A DNA stretch of 64,000 bases from an uncultured Eubacteriales bacterium (GTDB lineage Bacteria; Bacillota; Clostridia; Christensenellales; Aristaeellaceae): assembly GCA_902767565.1 (NCBI GenBank), contig CACXHY010000010.1, forward strand, positions 29,545-93,544, in the 5' to 3' direction. Below, piece after piece: positions 1-7,483 of the stretch (within the stretch, counting starts at the first letter, position 1; every line of letters begins with the position of its first letter). Below the pieces are notes generated by a model. That model was given only the letters and a program-made list of their open reading frames with translations, searched no databases and was not told the origin of the DNA. The position numbers were made by a program, and so were the translations under genes.

Positions 1-223
1 GGCGCGGCGTTCCGGATCATGCCTGCGCAAAGTCATCCTGACGGCCGGACGGGCGGCCAAGCAACGGGAACGAAGAACGGCCGCAGAGCTCCGAATGCCC
101 AGGGCGTCCGTCATGCATGATCAGAGACATCAGTTGCTATTACGATTATAACCGATTTTTCCGCGGTTGAAAAGGGTGAAAAAGAAAATGAGGGAGCGCG
201 ATCTGCGTTCCCCCCGGATAAGG
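1..223. other. left-edge noncoding stretch
   Basis: No convincing gene is visible. It holds a minus-strand promoter-like element and, to its left, sequence with inverted repeats (GACGG/CCGTC and GGACG/CGTCC) that could be the leader of a transcript leaving the window on the minus strand. Confidence 0.4.
145..173 (-). promoter_or_regulatory. candidate promoter facing the left edge
   Basis: On the minus strand a perfect -10 TATAAT (145-150) lies 17 bp from a weak -35 TTTTCA (168-173). It would transcribe leftwards out of the window into a gene or RNA that is not visible. Confidence 0.4.
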
Positions 224-1141
224 TCATTTCTCGACGGGCTTTGCGTATTCCCGGTAGCGGCGCAGCCACAGCTCGACGGAGGTCGAATCGGCCACCACCA
301 CGGCCACGGCGGACTCCTCCGTCACTTTCTCGAAGGTGACGTTCATGCCGAACCAGTCCAGAACGTCGTTGATGTGGTCGCGGCGGACCTCGATACGGTG
401 CTTCTTCGGTTTCCCGGTGTACATGTAGGGGTGCTCATCCACATACTGCTCGGTCAGGGGCGCCTCGTCGGCGTTGGCCAGTTTGGAGATGGGCTTCAGG
501 GCGCTCTTCAGCTGCTTGCACTCCATGATGCGGTCCACCCGGAAGTGGCACAGCTCGTCGTACTTGTCCACGTTGCAGATCAGGTAATAGCGGCCGTTCG
601 CGGTGCTGACGCGATAGGGGTTCACCTTGTAGAGCTTCGGCTTGCCCTCTTCGTTCAGGCGGGGATGGAGCTGCTTGTCCACATCGTAATTGCCGTACTT
701 GAAAGATACCTGCCGCCCCTCCGCGACGGCCCGGTGAAGGGTATCCAGCGTGTAGAGGAACTGGGGGTTTGCGGGCTTGTAGGACACGATCTCCCGACCG
801 GGCTCGTAGAAGGGTCCGCCCAGCTTCGTCAGCTTCTGCAGGAGGGCCGTGCGCTGGCTCTCGGGGAGCGCGGAGCCGGACACGCAGTCCAGCAGATAAT
901 CCATCTCCGCCGGGGTGTAGCCGTGCTCATAATACCAGCCCTTGCGGAAAACAACGGGATAGCCCGCCTCCTGCAGGTCGCCCAGGTTCTTGCGGACGCT
1001 CTTGCGGGTGGCGCTCAGGTGATGATCCCGCTGCAGACGGGTGATGATCTCGGCCTGGCGGATACGGTGATCCGCGTCTGTTCCGTCGCGCAGGATCGCG
1101 AGGATCGCAAGGATCAGCATCTTTTTCTTTTCGCGCGGCAT
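224..1141 (-). CDS. WYL-domain transcriptional regulator
   Basis: A 305-residue DNA-binding regulator. Residues 8-65 form a DeoR/HTH_11-like winged helix (ILAILRDG...RITRLQRDHHLSATRKSV region). A WYL-type ligand-sensing domain follows at about residues 135-205, with the hallmark stretch YRVSTANGRYYLICNVDKYD and then FRVDRI, and a WCX-like C-terminal extension follows that. WYL proteins usually sense nucleic acid fragments or nucleotides and repress or activate neighbouring genes; the target is not evident here. The gene has its own promoter and is divergent from yceD-rpmF. The ATG start sits after a GGAGGAATCC ribosome-binding site. Confidence 0.9.
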   Translation of the reverse strand: MPREKKKMLILAILAILRDGTDADHRIRQAEIITRLQRDHHLSATRKSVRKNLGDLQEAGYPVVFRKGWYYEHGYTPAEMDYLLDCVSGSALPESQRTALLQKLTKLGGPFYEPGREIVSYKPANPQFLYTLDTLHRAVAEGRQVSFKYGNYDVDKQLHPRLNEEGKPKLYKVNPYRVSTANGRYYLICNVDKYDELCHFRVDRIMECKQLKSALKPISKLANADEAPLTEQYVDEHPYMYTGKPKKHRIEVRRDHINDVLDWFGMNVTFEKVTEESAVAVVVADSTSVELWLRRYREYAKPVEK

Positions 1142-1188
1142 GGTGGATTCCTCCCTATATCAATCAGTCGCTCTTCGCATACAGGTGT

Positions 1189-1217
1189 ATTTTACCCGAA
1201 TCAGGACGGACTGTCAA
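1189..1217 (-). promoter_or_regulatory. promoter of the WYL regulator
   Basis: Minus strand: -35 TTGACA (1212-1217), 17 bp spacer, -10 TAAAAT (1189-1194). Transcription would begin near 1182, about 40 nt before the regulator ATG. Confidence 0.8.
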
Positions 1218-1384
1218 CTGTTTCCATTGCGAAATATTCGTTTTCGGCTATGCGGATTTGTATGATTTGGCATCGGTTCCGTCATATACCGCAACTTTGG
1301 AAACACAAGGGTACGAAAAAGGAGCATTTCGTGAGATCACGGCTGCCGGGTGCCGACGGATCGTCAGAAACACGAAAAATGCGG

Positions 1385-1413
1385 TTGACAAAGGCACCGC
1401 AAAGTCCTATAAT
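1385..1413 (+). promoter_or_regulatory. promoter of yceD-rpmF
   Basis: Consensus sigma-A promoter: -35 TTGACA (1385-1390), 17 bp spacer, -10 TATAAT (1408-1413). Expected start near 1420. Confidence 0.9.
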
Positions 1414-1466
1414 ACACAGCGGTCACATTTTGGCGTGGACCCACGGAAGGAGGATCACGGCACGGC

Positions 1467-1979
1467 ATGAAGCTGGACGTTTCCCGGGCGCTGAAGCTGC
1501 CCGGCGAGTCATTCCCGCTGGATGTGGAGCAGGCCATTGCACCGCAGATGATCAGCGGAGAAGAGGTCCGCTTCGATCCGGCCCGGCTCAAAGGGACCTA
1601 CATGGCCCTGGAGGGCGGGAACATCGCCGTCGATCTTGAACTGACGACCACGGCCCATGCCCGGTGTGCCAACTGTCTCGCGCCGGCGCAGTCGGAGGTG
1701 CGCGAGCCCATCGAGGAGCTGATCCATCTGGGGGGCGACCCGGATGACAGCGAGATCTTCACCTACACGGGTCAGGAGATCGATCTCGAGCGGCTGGCCG
1801 AATCCTTCGCGGTGCTGGGGCTGCCGATGCGGTTCCTCTGCAGGGAGGGCTGCAGCGAGGCTCCGGCCTACGACGACGCGGATGTGGATGTATGCCTTTG
1901 CCAGAAGGAACTGCCGGGTCAGCGTCCTTTCGCGGCATTGAAGCAGCTGCTGTCCGAAGAGGACGGCGAAGAACGCTGA
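1467..1979 (+). CDS. yceD: YceD/DUF177 family protein
   Basis: A 170-residue DUF177 protein. The family is nearly always encoded just before rpmF, as here (28 bp gap), and in other bacteria and plastids it is linked to 23S rRNA accumulation and ribosome assembly. The central CxxC pair (ARCANCLAP, about residues 66-72) and the acidic [14 protein letters not shown] segment are typical, as is a later pair of cysteines (DVCLC). The ATG follows AAGGAGG at a rather long 13-nt spacing, but no better start is present. Confidence 0.9.
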   Translation: MKLDVSRALKLPGESFPLDVEQAIAPQMISGEEVRFDPARLKGTYMALEGGNIAVDLELTTTAHARCANCLAPAQSEVREPIEELIHLGGDPDDSEIFTYTGQEIDLERLAESFAVLGLPMRFLCREGCSEAPAYDDADVDVCLCQKELPGQRPFAALKQLLSEEDGEER

Positions 1980-2007
1980 TCGAGACAAAGGTCGAGGAGG
2001 TGGAAAC

Positions 2008-2196
2008 ATGGCAGTACCGAAGGGGAAAGTCTCCAAAGCGCGCAGGAACAGCCGCCGCGCCAACTGGAAGCTCAGCCTGCCCGGCATCACCGAGTGCCCG
2101 CAGTGCCACGAGATGAAGCTGACGCACCGGGTGTGCAAGAATTGCGGCTACTACAACGGCAAGCAGGTCCTCAAAGTCAACGAGGAGAACGCCTGA
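2008..2196 (+). CDS. rpmF: 50S ribosomal protein L32
   Basis: A 62-residue protein with the full L32 pattern: N-terminal [17 protein letters not shown] and a zinc ribbon made by CPQC and CKNC. It is the zinc-binding (C+) paralogue, so it is expected to need zinc. It shares the yceD promoter, and a GAGGAGG site lies ahead of the ATG. Confidence 0.98.
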   Translation: MAVPKGKVSKARRNSRRANWKLSLPGITECPQCHEMKLTHRVCKNCGYYNGKQVLKVNEENA

Positions 2197-2217
2197 TCTT
2201 GTCCATATGATCTCGCA

Positions 2218-2458
2218 GACGAAAGAGGAGTACCCCGCCGGGCGATGGCAGAGAGAGCAGGTCATCGGCTGAAAGCCCGCTTCAAACGCAGACGGGGGAA
2301 GGTCGCTTTCATCAGAGCCCGGGTGAACGCGGGGAACCGCCTCAGCCCGCAGCGGGTGCGCCCGTTAACGCGCTCCATGAGGCAGGCTTTTGTCTGCGAA
2401 CAAAGGTGGTACCACGGAGTCGCTCCCGTCCTTTCACAGGATGGGAGCGCTTGCTTTT
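2218..2458 (+). promoter_or_regulatory. T-box riboswitch (valine, GUC specifier)
   Basis: tRNA-sensing leader of valS. Stem I is visible: GAAAG (2221-2225) pairs with CTTTC (2306-2310), and CCCCG (2233-2237) with CGGGG (2293-2297). They enclose a specifier loop with the S-turn halves AGTA (2229-2232) and GAA (2298-2300), followed by GUC (2302-2304), a valine codon. The conserved T-box bulge sequence AAGGTGGTACCACGG (2403-2417) follows, then a terminator hairpin (CGCTCCCGTCCT/AGGATGGGAGCG, 2421-2449) and a T-run. Uncharged tRNA-Val should stabilise the antiterminator and let transcription continue. A -10 TATGAT at 2206-2211 may start the transcript. Confidence 0.95.
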
Positions 2459-2481
2459 TGGAGAACAAGGGGGGATGCGCG

Positions 2482-2685
2482 ATGTCAGGTGTCTGGGGAT
2501 TCCTGGCCGAGATCTGGATCATTCCGTTCGCACTCGGGCTGATCCTGATGTTTCTGGCCCGGCCTTTGGCAAGGTTCATGACGATCCTGCACGAGGACGG
2601 ACTGTGTCTCGCTCTCAAATGGATCGGATTCGCCCTCATCATTCTCGGGATCGCGGGCGCCGCAGACAGCATCATGATGACTTAA
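2482..2685 (+). CDS. small two-helix membrane protein
   Basis: A 67-residue protein with two hydrophobic segments (about residues 8-26 and 46-62) joined by a short polar loop (ARFMTILHEDGL). It lies between the T-box terminator and valS, so its transcription should be under valine-tRNA control. A GGGGG site precedes the ATG at 2482; the upstream extension of the open frame runs back through the T-box and is not coding. No family is recognised and no function is assigned. Confidence 0.7.
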   Translation: MSGVWGFLAEIWIIPFALGLILMFLARPLARFMTILHEDGLCLALKWIGFALIILGIAGAADSIMMT

Positions 2686-2741
2686 CCGCACCGCCGCCGT
2701 TCAGGAACGGCCGTCATTGCACACAGGAGGAGGAACAATCA

Positions 2742-5468
2742 ATGGAACGGAAATTCAATCCGCAGGAGATGGAATCCCGCTTCGACCCGCAGGGGATCGA
2801 GGCGGAGCTGTATAAGGAATGGGAAGAATCCGGCGCCTTCGTCGCGCACCGGGAGGAGGGCAGGAAGCCCTTCACGATCGTGATGCCGCCGCCCAACATC
2901 ACCGGTCAGCTGCACATGGGCCACGCCATGGACAACACCCTGCAGGACGCCGCCATCCGCTATCACCGGATGAAGGGCGACCCGACCCTTTGGCTGCCCG
3001 GCACCGACCACGCGGCCATCGCCACCGAGGTCAGGATCGTGGACGCCATGCGCAAGGAAGGGCTCACCAAGGAGAGCATCGGACGCGAAGCCTTCCTGGA
3101 GCGGGCTTGGGCCTGGAAGAAGGAGTACGGCGGACGGATCACCACTCAGCTGCGCCGCATGGGCACCTCCTGCGACTGGAGCCGGGAGCGCTTCACCATG
3201 GACGAGGGCTGCAGCCGCGCCGTGCGCGAGGTCTTCTGCCGCCTGTATGAGAAGCAGCTGATCTACCGCGGCAGCCGGCTGGTGAACTGGTGCCCCTGCT
3301 GCGTGACCTCCCTGTCCGACGCCGAGGTGGAATACGAGGAGCAGGACGGCCATTTCTGGCATCTGCTCTACCCGGTGAAGGAGACCGGCGAGATGCTGGA
3401 GCTGGCCACCACCCGCCCCGAGACCATGCTGGGCGACACCGCCGTGGCCATCAACGAGGCGGATGAGCGCTACGCCCACCTGCACGGCTGCCATGTGATC
3501 CTCCCCCTGGTGGACCGGGAGATCCCCATCATCTGCGACGAGCACGCCGACATGACCAAGGGGACCGGCGTGGTGAAGATCACCCCCGCCCACGACCCCA
3601 ACGACTACGAGGTGGGCCAGCGGCATGACCTGCCCGCCATCCGCGCCTTCACCTATGACGGGCGCATGACCGGCGCGGCGGACAAGGCCGAGAACGACGA
3701 GCTCTTCGCCTCCGGCAAGGCGGCGAAAGGCGAGGCCCGGGTGCTGGACTGCGGCAAGTATGCCGGCATGACCACCATGGAGGCCCGCAAGGCCATCGTG
3801 GCGGACCTGGAAGCCCTGGGTCTGGTGAAGTCCGTGGAGCCGCTGAAGCACGAGGTGGGCACCTGCTACCGCTGCCACACCACCGTGGAGCCCATGATCT
3901 CCCGGCAGTGGTTCGTGAAGATGGCGCCGCTGGCCGCCCCGGCCATCGAGGCCGTGAAGAGCGGCAAGACCCAGTTCGTGCCGGACCGCTTCAACAAGGT
4001 GTACCTGAACTGGATGGAGAACATCCGCGACTGGTGCATCAGCCGCCACCTGTGGTGGGGCCACCGCATCCCCGCCTGGTACTGCGAGGACTGCGGCGAG
4101 ACCATCGTCAGCCGCGAAGACCCGACCGTGTGTCCGAAGTGCGGCGGCAGACACCTGACCCAGGACGAGGACGTGCTGGACACCTGGTTCTCCTCCGCCC
4201 TGTGGCCCTTCTCCACGCTGGGCTGGCCCGAGCAGACCGAGGACCTGAAGTACTTCTACCCCACCGACATGCTGGTGACGGGCTACGACATCATCTTCTT
4301 CTGGGTGGCCCGCATGATCTTCTCCGGCGTGGAGCAGATGGGCGAGACCCCCTTCAAGACGGTACTGATCCACGGCCTCGTGCGCGACGAGCTGGGCCGC
4401 AAGATGTCCAAGTCCCTGGGCAACGGCGTGGATCCGCTGGAGATCATCGACGAATACGGCGCCGACGCCCTGCGCTTCTCGCTGCTGATGGGCGTCTCCC
4501 CCGGCAACGACACCCGCTACAGCCGCGAAAAGGTGGAAGCGGCCCGGAATTTTGCCAACAAGATCTGGAACGCCAGCCGCTTCGTGCTGATGAACACCGA
4601 CGCGCGGCACGAGATCGATCCCGCCCGCCTCACCGTGGCGGACAAGTGGATCCTCTCCCGCTTCCAGGCCGCCGCCCGCGACATCTCCGCCCACAACGAA
4701 GAAGGAGACTTCGGTCTGTCCGCCACCCGCATCTACGATTTTGCCTGGTCCGAGTTCTGCGACTGGTATATCGAGATGGCGAAGCCCTGGCTCCTGGGCG
4801 ACGATCAGGCCGCGAAGGAGAACGTGCAGGCCGTGCTGCTCTATGTGCTGGATGGCCTGCTGAAGCTGCTGCATCCCTTCATGCCCTTCCTCACCGAACA
4901 GGTGTGGCGTTATCTGCCGGGCAGCGCGGGCTTCCTGATGCTGGCGAAATGGCCGGAGACCGATCCCGCCTTTGACTTCGCCGCGGAGGAGAAGGAAATG
5001 ACCGGCGTGATGGACATGATCCGCGCTATCCGCAATCTGCGCACCGAGATGAACGTGCAGGCCGGCAAGCGCACCCGCCTCATGCTGCTCCCCGCCGAGG
5101 GCTGGAACGCGACCCTCGCCCACGCCGCCCCGTACTTCCAGCGGCTGGCCGGAGCCTCCGCCGTGGAGATCATCGCCTCCGCCGCCGATGTGCGGGAGAA
5201 GACCGTGTCCGCCGTGACCCATGCGGGTACTCTGTACATTCCCCTGGGCGACCTGGTGGACTTCGCCAAGGAGATCGCGCGCCTGGAGAAGGAGCAGAAG
5301 AACCTGGAGGGCGAGATCGCCCGGGCCGAGGGCAAGCTGAACAACCCCGGCTTCGTGGGCAAGGCCCCGGCAGCCCTGGTGGAGAAGGAAAAGGAGAAGC
5401 TGCAGGCCAACCGCGACAAGCTGGCCGCCGTGCTCGCCCGCATCGCCGATCTGAAAGAGACCCTGTGA
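2742..5468 (+). CDS. valS: valyl-tRNA synthetase
   Basis: A 908-residue class I aminoacyl-tRNA synthetase that charges tRNA-Val. The HIGH motif appears as HMGH (residues 58-61), KMSKS is at residues 554-558, and the CP1 editing domain lies between (TTRPETMLGDTAVA). The C-terminus has the coiled-coil tRNA arm typical of ValRS (KEIARLEKEQKNLEGEIARA). Length is normal for the family. The start is the ATG after AGGAGGAGGAAC; longer in-frame extensions overlap the small membrane gene. It is controlled by the T-box upstream. Confidence 0.98.
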   Translation: MERKFNPQEMESRFDPQGIEAELYKEWEESGAFVAHREEGRKPFTIVMPPPNITGQLHMGHAMDNTLQDAAIRYHRMKGDPTLWLPGTDHAAIATEVRIVDAMRKEGLTKESIGREAFLERAWAWKKEYGGRITTQLRRMGTSCDWSRERFTMDEGCSRAVREVFCRLYEKQLIYRGSRLVNWCPCCVTSLSDAEVEYEEQDGHFWHLLYPVKETGEMLELATTRPETMLGDTAVAINEADERYAHLHGCHVILPLVDREIPIICDEHADMTKGTGVVKITPAHDPNDYEVGQRHDLPAIRAFTYDGRMTGAADKAENDELFASGKAAKGEARVLDCGKYAGMTTMEARKAIVADLEALGLVKSVEPLKHEVGTCYRCHTTVEPMISRQWFVKMAPLAAPAIEAVKSGKTQFVPDRFNKVYLNWMENIRDWCISRHLWWGHRIPAWYCEDCGETIVSREDPTVCPKCGGRHLTQDEDVLDTWFSSALWPFSTLGWPEQTEDLKYFYPTDMLVTGYDIIFFWVARMIFSGVEQMGETPFKTVLIHGLVRDELGRKMSKSLGNGVDPLEIIDEYGADALRFSLLMGVSPGNDTRYSREKVEAARNFANKIWNASRFVLMNTDARHEIDPARLTVADKWILSRFQAAARDISAHNEEGDFGLSATRIYDFAWSEFCDWYIEMAKPWLLGDDQAAKENVQAVLLYVLDGLLKLLHPFMPFLTEQVWRYLPGSAGFLMLAKWPETDPAFDFAAEEKEMTGVMDMIRAIRNLRTEMNVQAGKRTRLMLLPAEGWNATLAHAAPYFQRLAGASAVEIIASAADVREKTVSAVTHAGTLYIPLGDLVDFAKEIARLEKEQKNLEGEIARAEGKLNNPGFVGKAPAALVEKEKEKLQANRDKLAAVLARIADLKETL

Positions 5469-5498
5469 CCTTCCGGAAAGCCCGGAATGCAGACAACA

Positions 5499-5530
5499 AC
5501 AGCCGCCCCGATCACCGGGACGGCTGTTTT
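5499..5530 (+). terminator. terminator after valS
   Basis: Hairpin ACAGCCG-CCCCG / CCGGG-CGGCTGT followed by TTTT, about 30 bp after the valS stop. Confidence 0.85.
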
Positions 5531-5617
5531 CATAACAATGGGCTGTGCGCGGGTCGGTCGGCGGCGGCCTTCGGAAGCGAAAGGGCGGACGGGCCGGCGG
5601 CGCCGCAGGGGAAGGGT

Positions 5618-6181
5618 TCAGTAGGTCGCGTGCTCCGTTTCCATATACAGGTCAAAGAGTTCCAGGCACGCATCCCGGTCGACGCAGATCAGGTATCCAG
5701 CGAAGGCCTCCCGTCCGCCCGCAAGCGCGTCGAACCGCTCGTCGCGAAACCCGATGGCCGCGTTGTCCGCAAGGGTGCAGCCGTAGTACACGCGGTCGAT
5801 GTTGGCCCACATGCAGGCGTACAGGCACATGGGGCACGGCTCGCCGGTGGTGTACAGCACGCATCCGCTCAGATCATGGGTGCCGAGAAAAGCGCAGGCA
5901 TCGCGGATAGCCGCGATCTCCCCGTGGCAGGTGGGGTCGTGATCGGCCAGCACGCGGTTGTGCCCCCGACCGACGACCTCTCCGTCACGGACCACGACCG
6001 CGCCGAAGGGACCGCCGTGGCCGAGCAGGATGCCCTCGTACGCCTCATCGACGGCGATCTGCATGAAGGCGTTTTCCGCGCGGATCGGGACGACAGCCGC
6101 CGCGGCCTGCTCGGCAATCGCGCAGGAGCAGCCCCCTGTAAGGATGAGCAGGAGCGAAAACAGAAAGGCAAAGCGTTTCAT
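5618..6181 (-). CDS. guanine/cytosine-type deaminase with a signal peptide
   Basis: A 187-residue zinc deaminase of the CDA superfamily. The zinc site is H86-x-E88 (TCHGE) plus C116 and C119 (EPCPMC), and the GGPFGAVVV stretch (residues 56-64) is like GuaD-type guanine deaminases. Unusually, residues 1-24 look like a Sec signal peptide: KR, a hydrophobic core, then CAIA-EQ, a plausible cleavage site. A later in-frame Met40 would give a normal cytosolic protein, but the ribosome-binding site and the coherent signal sequence favour the longer form. It lies 43 bp behind a PfkB-family kinase, so the two may handle one nucleoside. The substrate is inferred, not shown. Confidence 0.8.
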   Translation of the reverse strand: MKRFAFLFSLLLILTGGCSCAIAEQAAAAVVPIRAENAFMQIAVDEAYEGILLGHGGPFGAVVVRDGEVVGRGHNRVLADHDPTCHGEIAAIRDACAFLGTHDLSGCVLYTTGEPCPMCLYACMWANIDRVYYGCTLADNAAIGFRDERFDALAGGREAFAGYLICVDRDACLELFDLYMETEHATY

Positions 6182-6224
6182 TCACGAACACCTCGGGCGT
6201 CGGTCAGGGCGGGAAGGAGACGGA

Positions 6225-7151
6225 TCAGCCGCGCGGCTCGAGCCCGAATTCCTCGGGCCGAAAGCGCGGACAGACGTTTTCCTTGGTTGCGATGACGGCG
6301 GAGGCGAGGCGCGTTCCAATCTCGCAGGCCTCCGCGATGGGCTTGCCGTAGGTCAGGCCGATGGCGACCCCAGCGAAGAAGGCGTCCCCCGCGCCGGTGG
6401 TGTCGATCACATCCACGCGCTGGGACGGACAGAAGCCGGCATCCCCCGTTGCGTCTGCCCACACCGCGCCGTTGCTGCCCAGGGTCACCACGATGCGCGG
6501 GATGCCGGCCTGGCTGAGCCGCTCGCAAAGGATCCCCTCCAGCTGCTCATGGGTGATGCCGGCATAGTCCTCGGAGAAGAGCAGGCCCGCCTCCTGCACG
6601 TTGCAGACCACGCAGCCGGTGCGCTGCAGCAGGTCGCGCCGCTCCATGGCGATGGACATGTTGGACACCACCGCGTACACGGTTTTTCCGTATCGGGCGG
6701 CCAGGTCAAAGATGCGCTTGAGGAGCCCGGCCTCCATATCGATCTCCACCACCACGCTGTCCGCGCCGCCGATGATCTCGTCGCCGCGGGCGTCCAGGAT
6801 CTCGCCGATGGCACTGAGATCCGGCCGCTTGGAGATGGAGGCGATCACATCGCCGCTGTTGTCGAAGACCGCCAGCCAGGTGCCCATGCCGTCTGGGCGG
6901 CGCTGGATGTAATCGGTGTTCACCTTGTGACGCTTCAGCTTCTCCACGACCTCGTTGCCGGTGCCGCTCTCGTCCACCACGCTGACAAAGGTCGGGCGCA
7001 GCTCCACGTTCGCGATGTCCTCGACGACGTTGCGGCTGACGCCTCCGTGGGTCTGGGTCACCCGACCCACGTTGCGCCCGCCGGGCACATACTTGCTGAC
7101 GGGATAGCCCTTGATGTCGATCAGCACGGCTCCGAATACCACGATGCCCAC
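6225..7151 (-). CDS. PfkB-family carbohydrate/nucleoside kinase
   Basis: A 308-residue ribokinase-like kinase. It has the N-terminal GG motif region (PGGRNVGRVTQTHGG) and the C-terminal DTTGAGDAFFAG motif that carries the catalytic Asp and anion hole. The general layout resembles pseudouridine or nucleoside kinases rather than fructokinases, but the substrate cannot be fixed. The start is GTG at 7151, well placed 7 nt after AGGAGG. Downstream lies the exported deaminase. Confidence 0.85.
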   Translation of the reverse strand: MGIVVFGAVLIDIKGYPVSKYVPGGRNVGRVTQTHGGVSRNVVEDIANVELRPTFVSVVDESGTGNEVVEKLKRHKVNTDYIQRRPDGMGTWLAVFDNSGDVIASISKRPDLSAIGEILDARGDEIIGGADSVVVEIDMEAGLLKRIFDLAARYGKTVYAVVSNMSIAMERRDLLQRTGCVVCNVQEAGLLFSEDYAGITHEQLEGILCERLSQAGIPRIVVTLGSNGAVWADATGDAGFCPSQRVDVIDTTGAGDAFFAGVAIGLTYGKPIAEACEIGTRLASAVIATKENVCPRFRPEEFGLEPRG

Positions 7152-7382
7152 GTTCCTGCCTCCTCACCGCGATTTGTCAGACCGGAGTCTGTTTTTCAGT
7201 GTCCTTCTATGACAGCGTTCCCTTGCGCCCCATCACACTTTTCCCTTCCCGGGGGAAGATGGAGAAGAGCGCGCGCCTGCTGACCGCACCCATCCTGTGC
7301 GGCTCTCATCGAAGACGGCCGTTTCGTACGATCCTGCTCATCGATCCGTGCGGGTATGCAGACAGACAGAACAGTTGATGCC

Positions 7383-7410
7383 ATTATAGCATCTTTTCGC
7401 GAATTGGCAA
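7383..7410 (-). promoter_or_regulatory. promoter of the pfkB-deaminase operon
   Basis: Minus strand: -35 TTGCCA (7405-7410), 16 bp spacer, -10 TATAAT (7383-7388). Confidence 0.75.
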
Positions 7411-7431
7411 TCGCCCCCAGCGAGAGGGATC

Positions 7432-7459
7432 AAAAAACCTCCCCGGGATGCAGGGAGGC
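7432..7459 (-). terminator. terminator after the peptidoglycan-binding gene
   Basis: Minus-strand hairpin CCTCCC/GGGGAGG followed by TTTTTT, 25 bp beyond the stop codon. Confidence 0.85.
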
Positions 7460-7483
7460 TGGGATCGTGTTCGGTCGGAAGGA

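Larger units (their letters stand above)
1142..1466. other. divergent intergenic region
   Basis: A 325-bp gap between two divergent genes that holds the two promoters listed separately. The roughly 165 bp between the promoters (AT-richer than the surroundings) has no recognised gene; binding sites for the WYL regulator could be here, but none is obvious by eye. Confidence 0.6.
7152..7482. other. leader of the pfkB operon and upstream spacer
   Basis: About 330 bp without a gene. It holds the pfkB promoter, the terminator of the next minus-strand gene, and a long untranslated leader of about 220 nt (7155-7376) in which no known riboswitch was recognised. Confidence 0.5.

Noticed and set aside
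2245..2481. N-terminal extension of the small membrane protein
   Set aside because: The frame stays open upstream but runs through the T-box leader and its terminator, so the ATG at 2482 is used.
2739..5222. Long open frame on the minus strand opposite valS
   Set aside because: It is the antisense shadow of a high-GC coding region: low-complexity Gly/His/Val-rich translation, no family match, no ribosome-binding site. The same applies to the long antisense frames opposite ilvB, ilvD, the GH31 gene and others.
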